Position numbers and translations under genes: made by a program. This document shows, piece after piece, positions 34,201 through 45,500 of a stretch of DNA of 64,000 nucleotides. The stretch's first letter is position 1; each line of letters starts with the position of its first letter. Origin of the DNA: an uncultured Gammaproteobacteria bacterium (GTDB taxonomy: Bacteria > Pseudomonadota > Gammaproteobacteria > Pseudomonadales > Pseudohongiellaceae); NCBI GenBank assembly GCA_903862645.1, contig CAIOZF010000085.1:1-64000 (forward strand). Reading direction: 5' to 3'. Under the pieces are notes generated by a model. That model was not told the DNA's origin and made no database searches. It was given only the letters and a program-made list of their open reading frames with translations.

Positions 34201-35870
34201 TGCAGATCAAAATTGCCCAGGGCGCCAAGCCCGGCGAGGGCGGCGAGCTGCCCGGTGGCAAGGTCGATGAATACATTGCGAAGATCCGTCACTCCACGCC
34301 AGGTGTGGGGCTGATCAGCCCGCCGCCGCACCACGATATCTATTCTATCGAGGACATCGCGCAGCTGATTCACGACCTCAAGAATGCCAACCGTGAGGCC
34401 CGCATCAGTGTGAAGCTTGTGTCAGAAATCGGCGTGGGCACTGTTGCTGCCGGTGTGACTAAGGCGAAGACCGATCACCTCGTGATCGCGGGCCACGATG
34501 GCGGCACCGGCGCATCACCGCTGACCTCCATCAAGCACGCAGGTCTGCCATGGGAGCTCGGTCTGGCGGAAACCCATCAGACGCTGGTGATGAATAATCT
34601 GCGTTCACGAGTCGTGTTGCAGACCGACGGTCAGCTCAAGACTGGCCGCGACGTGGCGATTGCTGCGCTGCTGGGTGCCGAGGAATTCGGTTTCGCTACT
34701 GCACCGCTGGTAACGCTGGGCTGCATCATGATGCGCAAGTGTCACCTGAACACCTGCCCCGTCGGCATCGCGACCCAGGACCCGGAGCTGCGCAAGAAAT
34801 TCAAAGGCAAGCCCGAGCACGTCGTGAACTATCTGTTCATGGTCGCCGAAGAAATGCGTCAGATAATGGCAGCACTGGGCGTGCGTAAAGTGACCGACAT
34901 GATCGGTCGCGTCGACATGCTGGAAACCGACACTGCGATCACGCACTGGAAGGCCAAGGGCCTCGACCTGAGCGCCATGCTGGCTCCGGCCCGCATCATT
35001 TACGAAGGCACGCAGGTGTACCAAACCATTGCGCAGGATCACGGGCTCGACAAGGCGCTGGACAACCAGATCATCAAGATGGCCCGCAATGCGCTGGAGA
35101 CTGGAGAAAAGGTCAACATAGAACTGCCGGTGATCAACACCAACCGTGTGGTCGGTACCATGCTGTCGAACGAAGTGGCCAAGCGCTTCAAGGAAGAGAT
35201 GCTTCCCGAGGACACCATCAACATCAAGCTCAAGGGTTCTGCTGGACAGAGTCTGGGCGCGTGGCTGGCCAAGGGCATCACGATCACCGTTGAGGGCGAC
35301 GCCAACGACTACGTGGGTAAGGGCTTGTCCGGCGGCAAGATCGTGTTGTATCCCCCGAAGAACAGCACCTTCAAAGCTGAAGAGAACATCATCGCCGGTA
35401 ACGTTAACCTGTATGGAGCTACCGCTGGCGAAGCCTATATCCGTGGCATCGTGGCCGAGCGTTTCGCAGTACGTAACAGCGGCGCGACGGCAGTCGTCGA
35501 GGGCATTGGCGATCACGGTTGCGAATACATGACTGGTGGCCGCGTGGTGATCCTCGGCAAGACCGGCCGCAACTTCGGCGCCGGCATGAGCGGCGGTGTC
35601 GCTTATGTGTGGGATCGCGACGGCGATCTGCACAAACAGTGCAATGCCGAGACGTATGCACTGGAAGCGGTGAGTAACGAGACGGATATTGGCGAGCTGA
35701 AGACGCTCATCAGTCGTCACCTGGAGTACACCGGCTCGACGGTTGCCAAGGCGATCCTGGACCACTGGGAAGCGTCGCTGGCGCAGTTCCTCAAGGTCAT
35801 GCCGACAGATTACAAACGCGTCCTCGCCGAGCGCGCGCTGAGAAAGGAAAAGCAGGCTCTCGCCGTCTGA
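31293..35870 (+). CDS. gltB: Glutamate synthase (NADPH) large chain
   Basis: 1525 residues, the normal length. Residue 29 is the Cys of SCGVGFVADI, which becomes the N-terminal nucleophile of the glutaminase domain after removal of a 28-residue propeptide. Next come the central domain, the FMN-binding synthase domain (GGKSNTGEGGEDPIRF, GHDGGTGASPLTSIKHAG) and the 3Fe-4S cysteines in MRKCHLNTCPVGIATQDP. The C-terminal GXGXG beta-helix is rich in Gly (VNLYGATAGEAYIRG, GAGMSGGVAYVWD). It makes two glutamates from glutamine and 2-oxoglutarate in the cytoplasm. gltD follows after 69 bases. No strong ribosome site precedes the ATG. Confidence 0.97.
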   Translation: MNSKAHLPLKFGYPEKSGLYDPGNEKDSCGVGFVADIKGRPSHQIMLDAYHLNSRMDHRGGCGFEANTGDGAGILMALPHAFFAQIAKQDLGITLPEPGKYAVGNIFLPQIAAERAKCVSVINSFIAEEGQALLGWRDVPVDPVGADVGPAARIAQPHIAQLFVGAAAGVSREDFERRLYVIRKRFTHKLRGDSSLSEAKMLYACSLSTKVIVYKGMLTPGQLFPFYKDLTNTDCATHMAMVHSRFSTNTFPSWDRAQPNRFMSHNGEINTLRGNVNQMVAREGTVKSELFGKNMHELFPVIEADCSDSGSFDSVLEFMLLSGRTLQEAVMMMIPEAWQSDVNMPSSKKDFYEYHSALMEPWDGPASIVFSDGHYIGAVLDRNGLRPSRYYVTHDDRVIMASEVGVLNVDPENVKLKGRLQPGRMFLLDFEQGRLIPDEELKQDIASRRPYSQWLANQKVTLADISSETAAHSLDAADVLQRMQAFGYTTETMQFMLLPMVSEGRDPLGSMGNDSALACLSDKSRMIYDYFKQLFAQITNPPIDSIREEVVMSLQCFIGPEGNLLETTEAQAHRLSLELPILSNKDLSNLRDMNFRGMRSRVIDITYDKSEANGFLRALDRICAEAESAIAEGFAFIILSDRKISAQRIPLSALVACGAVHHHLVGCHKRSLIGLIVETGEAREVHHHCLLTGYGADAINPYLAFEALWQARNDGLLGTSFGTEESLVYAYNKAVGKGMLKVMAKMGISTLQSYKGAQIFEAVGLASEIINRCFVGTASRVQGVNFATLIEETERRHRVGYPELDINRLPVLTNPGDFHWRSGGDGHMWDPTSIANLQVAARNNSTEAYASFAKYTNEQTTRACTLRGLLKFKMGINAPVSIDEVEPASAIVKRFATGAMSLGSISSETHETLAIAMNRMGGKSNTGEGGEDPIRFIPMANGDSKRSAIKQVASGRFGVTIWYLTNADELQIKIAQGAKPGEGGELPGGKVDEYIAKIRHSTPGVGLISPPPHHDIYSIEDIAQLIHDLKNANREARISVKLVSEIGVGTVAAGVTKAKTDHLVIAGHDGGTGASPLTSIKHAGLPWELGLAETHQTLVMNNLRSRVVLQTDGQLKTGRDVAIAALLGAEEFGFATAPLVTLGCIMMRKCHLNTCPVGIATQDPELRKKFKGKPEHVVNYLFMVAEEMRQIMAALGVRKVTDMIGRVDMLETDTAITHWKAKGLDLSAMLAPARIIYEGTQVYQTIAQDHGLDKALDNQIIKMARNALETGEKVNIELPVINTNRVVGTMLSNEVAKRFKEEMLPEDTINIKLKGSAGQSLGAWLAKGITITVEGDANDYVGKGLSGGKIVLYPPKNSTFKAEENIIAGNVNLYGATAGEAYIRGIVAERFAVRNSGATAVVEGIGDHGCEYMTGGRVVILGKTGRNFGAGMSGGVAYVWDRDGDLHKQCNAETYALEAVSNETDIGELKTLISRHLEYTGSTVAKAILDHWEASLAQFLKVMPTDYKRVLAERALRKEKQALAV

Positions 35871-35939
35871 GAACCGTTCCGTTCGCGAGATGCTGATCTT
35901 GCGGGATTCTAGAAAAAATTTGATTAATTGGATTTAGAG

Positions 35940-37376
35940 ATGGGCAAACCAACTGGCTTCAAAGAATTTCCACGCCGTGCAGAACCTTACCGTCCTGCCG
36001 GAGAGCGCTTGCTGGACTACAAAGAGATTTTCACGCCGCACGACGACAAACACCTGCAGACGCAGGGTGCCCGCTGCATGGATTGTGGCGTGCCGTTCTG
36101 TCAGTCCGATGCGGGCTGTCCGGTATACAACCTGATTCCGGAGTGGAATGATCTGGTTTATCGTGGCCGCTGGCGCGAGGCGCTGGATCGTCTGCACCAG
36201 ACCAACAATTTCCCAGAGTTTACAGGTCGCGTGTGCCCGGCGCCGTGCGAGGGGTCATGTGTGCTCGGCATCAATGAGCCAGCCGTCACCATCAAGAACA
36301 TCGAGAACGCCATCATCGACAAGGGCTTCGAGAATGGCTGGGTGGTTGCCAATCCACCCTTGTTCCGTACCGGCAGGAAAGTCGCTGTCGTGGGCTCCGG
36401 CCCCGCTGGACTGGCAGCCGCTGCGCAGCTGAATCAGGCGGGTCATGAGGTGACTGTGTACGAGCGTGCGGACCGCATTGGCGGCCTGCTCATGTACGGC
36501 ATCCCCAACATGAAACTGGAAAAAGACGTGGTCGGTCGTCGCGTCAGACTGCTGGAGCAGGAAGGCGTGAAATTCGTGGTCAACGCCGACGTTGGCGGCC
36601 AGGGCCCTAACGCGATTGCTGTGGACAAACTGCTGAGCGCAGTCGACGCACTTTGTCTGGCCACGGGTGCCACCGCTGCCCGCGATCTGAAGATTCCCAA
36701 GCGCGAAGGCGACGGCGTCTATTTCGCGATGAAGTTCCTGACCGCGAACACACAGAGCTTGCTGGATTCCAACCTGGCTGATGGCAACTACATCACTGCC
36801 AAGGACAAGCACGTCATCGTCATCGGTGGCGGTGATACCGGGACCGACTGTATCGGCACGTCTCTGCGCCACGGATGCAAATCGCTGGTGAATTTCGAGA
36901 TCATGCCGCGCCCGCCCGTCGAGCGTGCCGACGATAATCCCTGGCCGCTGTGGCCAAAGATCTACCGTGAGGATTACGGTCACTTGGAAGCGCAGCACAA
37001 GTACGGTACCGATCCGCGCACCTACTCGATTTCCGGCAAAGAGTTTGTCCGTGATCAGAATGGCAAGCTGCTGGGTATCAACACCGTGAACGTCGACAGC
37101 AAGTTCCAAGAAATCCCCGGCACGGTGAAATTCTGGGAGGCTGATCTGATTCTGTTGTCCATGGGCTTCCTTGGGCCAGAGGGTTACATTGCCCAGCCGT
37201 TGGGTCTGGAGCTTGATCCACGCTCCAACTACAAAGCGGCCTACAAGTCTTTTATCACCAGCAACCCGAAAGTGTTTGCGGCTGGTGACTGCCGTCGCGG
37301 TCAATCGCTGGTGGTGCGTGCGATTGATGAAGGGCGTCTGGTAGCTGAGGAGATCAACAAGTTCCTGGCCCGCTAA
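35940..37376 (+). CDS. gltD: Glutamate synthase small chain
   Basis: 478 residues from the ATG at 35940 ([20 protein letters not shown], the usual family start) with GGA 7 bases upstream; a TTG four codons earlier is less likely. N-terminal iron-sulfur cysteines are [16 protein letters not shown] and CPAPCEGSC. Two Rossmann folds follow: FAD at [17 protein letters not shown] and NADPH at [14 protein letters not shown]. GltD feeds NADPH electrons to GltB through FAD and 4Fe-4S clusters. A family A palindrome pair follows the stop at once and may act on the 3' end of the message. Confidence 0.97.
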   Translation: MGKPTGFKEFPRRAEPYRPAGERLLDYKEIFTPHDDKHLQTQGARCMDCGVPFCQSDAGCPVYNLIPEWNDLVYRGRWREALDRLHQTNNFPEFTGRVCPAPCEGSCVLGINEPAVTIKNIENAIIDKGFENGWVVANPPLFRTGRKVAVVGSGPAGLAAAAQLNQAGHEVTVYERADRIGGLLMYGIPNMKLEKDVVGRRVRLLEQEGVKFVVNADVGGQGPNAIAVDKLLSAVDALCLATGATAARDLKIPKREGDGVYFAMKFLTANTQSLLDSNLADGNYITAKDKHVIVIGGGDTGTDCIGTSLRHGCKSLVNFEIMPRPPVERADDNPWPLWPKIYREDYGHLEAQHKYGTDPRTYSISGKEFVRDQNGKLLGINTVNVDSKFQEIPGTVKFWEADLILLSMGFLGPEGYIAQPLGLELDPRSNYKAAYKSFITSNPKVFAAGDCRRGQSLVVRAIDEGRLVAEEINKFLAR

Positions 37377-37380
37377 GAGC

Positions 37381-37491
37381 GTGTGGGAGCGAGCCTGCTC
37401 GCGATTGATGCCTGGCGTAACCAGTCACGGATCAGCCGCTGGCAAGTCAGTCGCGAGCTGGCTTTTATGCCCTTTGGGTACGCTCCCACAC
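37381..37491. repeat. Imperfect inverted REP pair (family A) after gltD
   Basis: Left unit GTGTGGGAGCGAGCCTGCTC plus GCGATT (37381-37406); right unit from GTCGCGAGCTGGC (37450) to CGCTCCCACAC (37481-37491) in inverted orientation. The right unit carries about 18 extra bases between its two halves, so it is degenerate. The spacer of about 44 bases is unrelated. This is a REPIN-like arrangement filling the gap between gltD and the ABC genes. Confidence 0.75.
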
Positions 37492-37503
37492 TAGGAACAG
37501 CCA

Positions 37504-38450
<947 letters not shown>

Positions 38451-38454
<4 letters not shown>

Positions 38455-40052
38455 AAATGATCTGGCTAATCGCCGCGCGTGAATACGCGGAAAATGTCAA
38501 AACCAAGGGCTTCTGGATCGGCATTCTGTTGTTTCCGATGATTCTGATCGCCGTATTTTTCTTTCAGAGCATGCTGGCGGAGTCCGCTCCAACGCGACAC
38601 TACATTCTCATTGATCAGTCAGGCCAGTACGCGCCTGCAGTGGAATCCGCCATCCGTCAGGAACACCAGCGCCGCATCCTGCAGGAGTTCGTTGCTTATG
38701 TGATCGAGCACCGCAAGGAGGCCAATCCGGAGCAAACAGTTGCCAGTGCCGACGCGCAGATTAATCAGCTGATTGATGACGTGGATGCCGGTGAAGTGGC
38801 AGCCATGGATCAGTGGCTCGACAATGGTGGGCTCAATTTTGCATTGACGCTGGCGACGCCCTATCTGCGTGAAGACGCACCGCCTTTCGTTGCGCCGCGT
38901 GAACAGTTCATCCAGGCACCTCTGCCAGAAGGCGTGAATGCCAGCGCAGCACCCGAGGAGATTATCGAGCAGATACGCCCCTGGCTCAGTGGCCAACGGC
39001 AGTTGCGTGTCGAATCCTCCAACGGTTCTGACGAGGAGAGCGGCGATCTGTTTGCGTTGATTCTGATTCCAGCGCAGGTCAACAACAGCATCCTGCGTCC
39101 CTCCGCTGTACCGCTGGCCATGAATCAGAGTGGCGCCGGGATCCAGTACTGGGCGCGCAATCTCACGGATGTGCGTCTGCCCAATGCCATCGAGCGCAGT
39201 ATCAACACCACCATTCGCAACAATGAATTTGCAGCACGCGGTGTGGATGCGGGCATCGTCAGAGAGGTGCAGCGTACCAGGTTGCCGGTCAGTCGTCTGG
39301 ACCCATCTGCCGAACAGGGGCAGGAGGCGGTGGGCGTCGCTGATCAGTTTCGGCAGTGGGCGCCGGTTGGCTTTGTTTATCTGATTTTCGTGTCGCTGAT
39401 GCAGAGTGTGCAGTACCTGCTCAGCAATACCATCGAGGAAAAATCCAACCGCATAATCGAAGTGCTGCTCGCCTCCGTCACGCCGCTGGAGCTGATGATG
39501 GGTAAGCTGCTGGGTATCGGCCTGAGCGGCATCACCACGATCATCGCCTGGCTGCTGTCGTTTTTGGCATTCATCCTGTTTTATCCAGGCAATCAGGCTG
39601 AGGTGCTCGGGCAGTTCCTCGACGTGCTGCTGTCCTCCGATCTGATTCCTTACTTCGTGTTCTATTATCTGGCAGGCTACGCGCTGTATTCCGGCATCTT
39701 CCTGGCCATTGGCAGTTTGTGCAACACACTCAAGGAAGCCCAGAGCCTGATGATGCCGATGATCATGATTCTAATGTTGCCACTGGCCACCATGACCTAC
39801 ATCGCCCAGGACCCGAATGGGCCTGTGGCGCGCATCATGTCGTGGATTCCGCTGTTTACGCCGTTCACGATGATGAATCGCGCCGCAGCTGATCCGCCAC
39901 TGCTGGATGTGATTGGCACGACCGTGGTGCTGCTGCTGAGTATCGCATTGGTGCTGTGGCTATCCGGCAAAATTTTCCGGCAGGGTGTGCTGCGGACGGG
40001 GCAGCCGCCGCGTCTGGTGGAAATCGCACGTATGCTGCGCCATCGTCACTAG
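38451..40052 (+). CDS. ABC-2 type permease (NatB-like)
   Basis: 533 residues. One N-terminal membrane helix (residues 20-42, FWIGILLFPMILIAVFFF) precedes a large extracytoplasmic domain (about 45-305). Five to six further helices follow, with the family motif SNTIEEKSNRIIEVLLASVT and then PLELMMGKLLGIGL near 325-350. This is the ABC-2/NatB layout, in which the domain between the first and second helices lies in the periplasm. The ATG overlaps the ATPase stop by 4 bases, so the two are made together. The substrate is not predictable. Confidence 0.9.
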
Positions 40053-40130
40053 AGATAAGCCCCTGCAGCGCATTGGCTAAGTGCGCAGGCTGTGGCATGC
40101 TCGTCGTCACTCAACAAGAGAGTTAAAACC

Positions 40131-41183
40131 ATGCGGTCAGTGCTCGAAAATCGAACGTTCCTTGCCCTGCTGGCGACGATCACGATTTTGTTCGCTATTT
40201 TACTGCGGCCGTTCTGGAGTGCCATCTTCTGGGCGGTGGTCGTCACGGTGTTGTTCGCTCCCCTGCAGGCGCAGGTGCAGGCGCGCATGGGTGATCGCCA
40301 CAGCAGCAGTGCGCTGCTGACCCTGCTGATAGGGTCGGTGATTGTGATTCTTCCGGTACTGGCGCTGTTGTCAGCATTCGTTGCGGAAGGGGTGAGCTTT
40401 TATGCCCGTATCGAATCTCGTGAGATCGATCCGGCACTGTTTATTGACCAGGTCGTGGGCGCCATTCCTTTCCTCCCCGAGTTGATGGATCGCATTGGCA
40501 TCGACACCGGTAGCATTCGTGATTATGTGTCCAACTCCGCGGTCGCCATCAGTGAGTTCATCGCTCAACAGGCGCTGAGCATCGGTCGCAATACCGTCAG
40601 CTTCACCGTCAAGCTGGCGCTGATGTTGTATCTCACCTTCTTCCTTCTGCGCGATGGCGACAGGCTGGTCGGCATGATGAAGGATGCCGTGCCGCTGAGT
40701 GAGAATCGCAAGTTGTTGCTGTTCAAAAAATTCGTTGAGGTGACCCGTGCCACGGTGAAGGGCAACCTTCTGGTAGCGATGGTGCAGGGCGCACTGGGCG
40801 GTTTGATCTTCTGGGCGCTGGGGATTCCCGCTCCCGTTTTGTGGTCGGTGGTAATGGCGTTCCTGTCATTGATTCCTGCTGTCGGCGCCGCGCTGGTCTG
40901 GGTGCCTGTCGCCATCTATCTGTATGCCACCGGTGCGTGGGTGGAGGCGTCGGTCCTGGTTGCCTTTGGCGCAATCATCATCGGTCTTGCAGATAACATC
41001 CTGCGTCCGATGTTGGTGGGGCGCGATACCAAGTTGCCTGACTACATCGTGTTGTTCTCGACGATGGGCGGGCTGTCGCTGCTGGGTGTGAACGGGTTCG
41101 TAATCGGTCCGCTGATCGCTGCAGTATTCCTGGCCTTCTGGAATATTTTCATCAACGATATCTCCCCGGAAACCGAAGGCTGA
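40131..41183 (+). CDS. AI-2E family transporter (YdiK/PerM-like)
   Basis: 350 residues from the ATG at 40131, with AAGAGAG upstream; a frame open to 40092 has no better start. Seven to eight membrane segments occur with the family pattern: ILLRPFWSAIFWAVVVTVLF at the start, LALMLYLTFFLLRDGDRL near 165, GNLLVAMVQGALGGLIFWAL near 205, LIPAVGAALVWVPVAIYL near 255, and SLLGVNGFVIGPLIAAVFLA near 320. The family is named after TqsA, proposed to move autoinducer-2, but members also act as Na+/H+ antiporters, so the substrate is open. There is no operon partner. Confidence 0.9.
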   Translation: MRSVLENRTFLALLATITILFAILLRPFWSAIFWAVVVTVLFAPLQAQVQARMGDRHSSSALLTLLIGSVIVILPVLALLSAFVAEGVSFYARIESREIDPALFIDQVVGAIPFLPELMDRIGIDTGSIRDYVSNSAVAISEFIAQQALSIGRNTVSFTVKLALMLYLTFFLLRDGDRLVGMMKDAVPLSENRKLLLFKKFVEVTRATVKGNLLVAMVQGALGGLIFWALGIPAPVLWSVVMAFLSLIPAVGAALVWVPVAIYLYATGAWVEASVLVAFGAIIIGLADNILRPMLVGRDTKLPDYIVLFSTMGGLSLLGVNGFVIGPLIAAVFLAFWNIFINDISPETEG

Positions 41184-41449
41184 CACCATGCCGGCCGCTG
41201 ACTTGCAGCAGCCTCACGGGCATGGTCTGCTTCCTTAACGCAGGATTGATCTCCGAGCCGGATTTCGGCGTTATGAGTCCGTTGGTGCTGCGTACCGCCG
41301 ACACTCTGCGGCCGTGGTGCCAGATCAGTTACTTTCTGCAATTTCCCTCGTGAAGGTCCCCTTGGGCGCTGCTTCACAGACTTGAAGCGCACCGGAGCGG
41401 CTGCTATTGTCGCGCCTGACACAACATTTCCCTGAAAGAGGCACTTTCC

Positions 41450-42139
41450 TTGTTTGGCACTCTCGGATATCTGTACCAGCAGAGGAAGGCGGCCCGTTAT
41501 GGCGTTACCCTGACTGGGCTGGGCGACATCACGGTGGTTTCCCGCCTCATCATGGAAGAGAACGCGCGCATCGAATCAGCTGTGGTGAGGCTGCCTGAGC
41601 CAGGCACTCCTCTGCACATCGGCGCGTTCAGCTATATACGCTCCGGCAGTCGGGTGCTGTATCTGAAGGAAGTGGGGCGCTTCTGCTCCATCGGTCGCAA
41701 CGTCGTGCTGGGGGAGACGCCGCGCAATCATCCGTTGTCCTGGGTGTCTACCAGTATGGCGGTCAGTCATCAGTACGTGGCAGAGCACACCCATGTTGTC
41801 ATTGGTCACGATGTCTGGATTGGCCACGACGCGGTCATCATGGCGGGGGTCACCATCGGCACTGGCGCCGTCGTCGCGCGCAATGCGATTGTGACGAAGG
41901 ATGTGCAGCCCTATCAGATCGTCGGTGGCAACCCGGCGCGCCCACTGCGCTATCGCTTCGATGAGGCCCAGCGTAAGGCGTTGCTGAACAGCGAGTGGTG
42001 GAATCTGGATTATGCGGTGCTGCGAGGGCAGCCCTTTCACGATGTGGATGCCTTGGTCGAAGCGACGCGGGCTGATCTCAAGAAGGCCAGTTACCGCCAG
42101 ATCGAGATCCGTAATCGCCGCGTGACGCTGCTGCGCTAG
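41450..42139 (+). CDS. Hexapeptide-repeat (LbH) acyltransferase, CatB/Vat-like
   Basis: 229 residues from a TTG at 41450, with GAGG about 9 bases upstream. A left-handed beta-helix of hexapeptide turns is visible (VGRFCSIGRNVVLGE, VVIGHDVWIGHDAVIMAGVT, IGTGAVVARNAIVTKDV). The catalytic-His region is ETPRNHPLSW, and the end IVGGNPARPLRYRF is shared with CatB/Vat xenobiotic acetyltransferases and with polysaccharide O-acetyltransferases. The acceptor cannot be decided. The 266 bases upstream hold nothing recognisable. Confidence 0.88.
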   Translation: MFGTLGYLYQQRKAARYGVTLTGLGDITVVSRLIMEENARIESAVVRLPEPGTPLHIGAFSYIRSGSRVLYLKEVGRFCSIGRNVVLGETPRNHPLSWVSTSMAVSHQYVAEHTHVVIGHDVWIGHDAVIMAGVTIGTGAVVARNAIVTKDVQPYQIVGGNPARPLRYRFDEAQRKALLNSEWWNLDYAVLRGQPFHDVDALVEATRADLKKASYRQIEIRNRRVTLLR

Positions 42140-42152
42140 AAAAATTCGTGGC

Positions 42153-42461
42153 TCAGTCCGGCTGCCACATGACATAACCCTCGGCAGCTTTTGCCTTTTG
42201 CAGCATCTCCAGCAAAGGCATCGCGCGTCTGTTTATCGCCACTGGCGGTTCATTGTCGGACTCGTCATCATGCGCATCTTCAGGCACGGCCCGCATGTGC
42301 TGCAATGCGCCTTCAAGTGTTTGCAGCGCCGTGTGTAGATCATCTCCACTCACGGCACCCTGGGTGTTACCGCTCAAACCGGCCAGGCGCAGCAGCGGCA
42401 GTGCGACATCGCCCATCATGATGAATTGCCCAGCGATGTTGCTTTTGAACCGGATCAGCAT
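42153..42461 (-). CDS. DUF1840 family protein
   Basis: 102 residues. MLIRFKSNIAGQFIMMGDVA followed by LPLLRLAG is the DUF1840 signature, and the C-terminal half has the typical RRAMPLLEMLQKAKAAEGYV helix. The central segment is acidic and probably disordered. It is a small cytosolic protein of unknown function, convergent with the acyltransferase gene (13 bases between stops). Confidence 0.85.
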   Translation of the reverse strand: MLIRFKSNIAGQFIMMGDVALPLLRLAGLSGNTQGAVSGDDLHTALQTLEGALQHMRAVPEDAHDDESDNEPPVAINRRAMPLLEMLQKAKAAEGYVMWQPD

Positions 42462-42506
42462 GCTGAAAGTCTCGGGCGCTTATGACAGGACCCTGATGAA
42501 AAAACT

Positions 42507-42550
42507 GTGAGAGCGCGCTCGCAATCGTTCTCTTGCAAGCAGGCTCCCAC
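42507..42550. repeat. Degenerate REP pair (family A)
   Basis: GTGAGAGCGCGCTCGCAATC (left, from 42507) and TTGCAAGCAGGCTCCCAC (42533-42550) are diverged inverted family A units with a 5-base gap. They lie between the 3' end of the large TonB receptor gene and the 5' end of DUF1840. Confidence 0.65.
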
Positions 42551-42557
42551 GACTATC

Positions 42558-45500
42558 TTAAAGTTGCATCAGGACCCTTGCATACAGACGACGACCACGG
42601 CCATCGAACACGCCCGAATCGTAGTTGATTCCGCCTGCTTCCCGATAAGGGATGTCAGCGTTGAACGCATCCAGCGCCCCGACCGTGAAGATCGAGGTGC
42701 CAAGGCGGTCGTTTGCCCACTGATGTGAATAGTTGTATTGGATATCCCAACTCTGGAAGCTCTCGATCTGCTTGGTCATCACAGCACGTACTTGATCGTT
42801 CGCTGTCGCATAGGTGTTTTCGTACGCCATGTCACGGTATGAGCCGATCATGCGCGTGATCACCGAAACGCCGTGCCCATCGCGCATCCACGCCAGACTG
42901 ACATTGCCTTTGTTGTCAGGCAATGAGCGCACAAGGTTGCCGTCACCGGTGGACCCAGCGGCATCGAAATTACCGGTTTCCAGCAAGCCCAGTTCCAGTC
43001 CTGGAACATCGCTCAGCGTGTACTGACGGACGTGGGTGTAGTCTATTCCCAGACGCAAGCGGCCGAGGTCGGTTTCCCAGTTGTACCCGATCTTTAGGTC
43101 GATGCCATCTGCTATGATGGTGCCGGCGTTGATCGTGCTCAGCTTGGTGGTGGTCAGAGCGCCGGTGTTTACGCCGAACGTACGCACCACCCCTTCGATC
43201 TGGTAAGCCGCCGGGTTCACGACGCAGTCCAGACGCGAGCCTGCCGTGACATTGCGAAATCCAGTGACACCCCCAACGACACCTTGTTTCGCGGGGTCAT
43301 TGCCATACTGTGCCGCCAGAGCAGTGGGGTTACAGGGAGTGTACTGAGCCATGGCGGCCCAGGGGCCGCTGCGTGTCGAGGGAATCGTGCCGTTGAGCAC
43401 GTAGTTGGCCGGGTTGGCTGCCGCCTGCTGGAATAGCGCAATTTCCTTCGAAATAGCGGAGATGCCGGGCTGGGGCAGTACCTTGTCCGTCAGCTCGAAG
43501 CGCCAGACATCGGCGTTCAGGCTCAAGCCTTCCAGTGCGCCTGTGGGCGTCCATATGAAGCCCGTACTGAAGGTGTCGGCGTACTCATTACCAACGTCTG
43601 GTGCCGGGCCGCCCAGAGTGTAGGTGAAGTTAGGCAACGCGTAGTCGTTGGTAGGCGGCAGCATACCGGCACGGACAGCCTGGTTTCGCAGTGGATCGCG
43701 GAAGGTGTTGCTGGAGGATTCCAGACCTTCCTCCACGACCGCGATGTTAGGCGCACGGAAAGACTGCGAGAAAGAGCCACGGACCAGCAAGGTCTCAACA
43801 GGGCGCCAGCTCATCGCTATCTTCGGTGTCAGGTCGGCGCCGATATTGCCACCGTAATCCTCGTAGCGAACAGCGATCTGTGTCTCAACATTCTTGATGA
43901 ACGGTAGGGCCAACTCACCGAATACAGCTTTAACATCGCGCTCGTTTTCGTACGTGAATGCGCAGTATGAACACTCGAAGTTGTTGCTGACATAGTGCGT
44001 TGTGTTCGGCGCTCCATTGGCCCCCCAGTTCAGGATGGCGTTGGGGATGCCCGGCACGTTGAGGTAAGGCGCGCGCGATTTGTTGCTCTGCTCGCGGTAC
44101 TGCGCACCGGCTGCAAACTGTGCCATGCCGCCGGCCAGTTCCATCAGTTCACCGGACACAACGGCATCGAGAACGGCAAGCTTATTGCGCTTGTCGACCC
44201 TGCGCACAGTCGGGTTCATCCATTCCATCAGCGCCTCGTTGTTGGCCAAGCCTGGATTGGTCATGGAGGTCAGGAAGGGGTTGTAGAACATGCAGCCGCC
44301 CTGCCCTTGGTTGTTGCTGGTCAGACCCAGCGACAGGCTCTCGCGGGTAGTGAACACAAAGCCTGGAAAGAATGTCTGCGTGTAGGCGTTGGTGTAGGAG
44401 TTGCCGCTGACACTCCAGATATTGAGTGCGCGAGAGCCCAGTGGCCCTGGTGCGTCCCGGAAATTGAAATCCGTTCTGCCGTTAGGTGTACAGCCCTGGC
44501 CGCCAAGGCCGTTCGCCGCGAGTTCGGCACGATCACGCTGGAAAGTCTGGTAGTTCTGCTCGAAGCTCGTGCCACTCCAGGAGTAGCTGACGTCATAGTT
44601 GAATTCCCGATCATTGAAGGCGGTAAATTCGCCACGCATACCAGCCTGGGCGCCCAATGTCTGGGTCTCGGTCATGTTGGCATTACCGCCCATGCGCGGG
44701 GTATTGCCGCGTTGCACCGCTGCGTAGAAAGGCACGTTCAGCCCGCCATTGGCCAGCGCGTTAGGTGCATTCGGGATGCTGGTCGGTCGTGTCAGGCCGG
44801 CGGCGCTTGCAAAGTAGCCCAGCTCCGCTGTCTGCCCAATCGCGTAGCCGGCAGGAATGGGTACATGCGATCCGGGGGCTGCGAGGAAGACGGTCGGTCC
44901 ACGAGAGCCATTGGCGCCGGAGTCCGCACGCTCGATACTGGTGTCCGAATACTGGAAGAAGGAATAGAACTCGTGATCCTCATTGAAGCTGTGGTTGAAC
45001 GCGCCTGCAAAGCTGTCGCGCTCCGTGCCCACGGTCATGTAATTCCACTCTTCGGTGAATTCACGGCAGTTGCCAGAATTGGCTCCCCGTTGCTCGGTGC
45101 GGGTACCGGTGAAGAATGAGCGTCCGTCAGCCCCCTTGAGCTGGGAACACAGCGGATCTGTCAGAACCTGTGTTGTCGGTCCGCCCTCAGCGATGTTCTG
45201 GGCCGTCAAAGTGTTATTGAGATAGGCGGGGTTGATGCGCGATCCGAAGGCGGTGTTGTTCATGGTGGCCGAGACATTGCCGGCGATACCCCCGACGACG
45301 CCGGTGTACTCGACGTTTTCATCATAGAAGCTGCCGTATTCGACTTGAACGGGATCCCGTTCGAATTTCTCGCCGGAGATCACGAAGTGGGTGTCCCCGC
45401 TGTCGCTGGCCCAGCCCCAGATGGCGCTGCCGGTTCGGTCCTGAGCGGATTTATAGGCGTCCAGTGCCTGCAAATCACCGTAGACCTCCAGTCCTTCAAA

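Noticed and set aside
43995-45119. 374-codon frame opposite the large TonB receptor
   Set aside because: No ribosome site and no family resemblance; lies fully within a well-supported gene.
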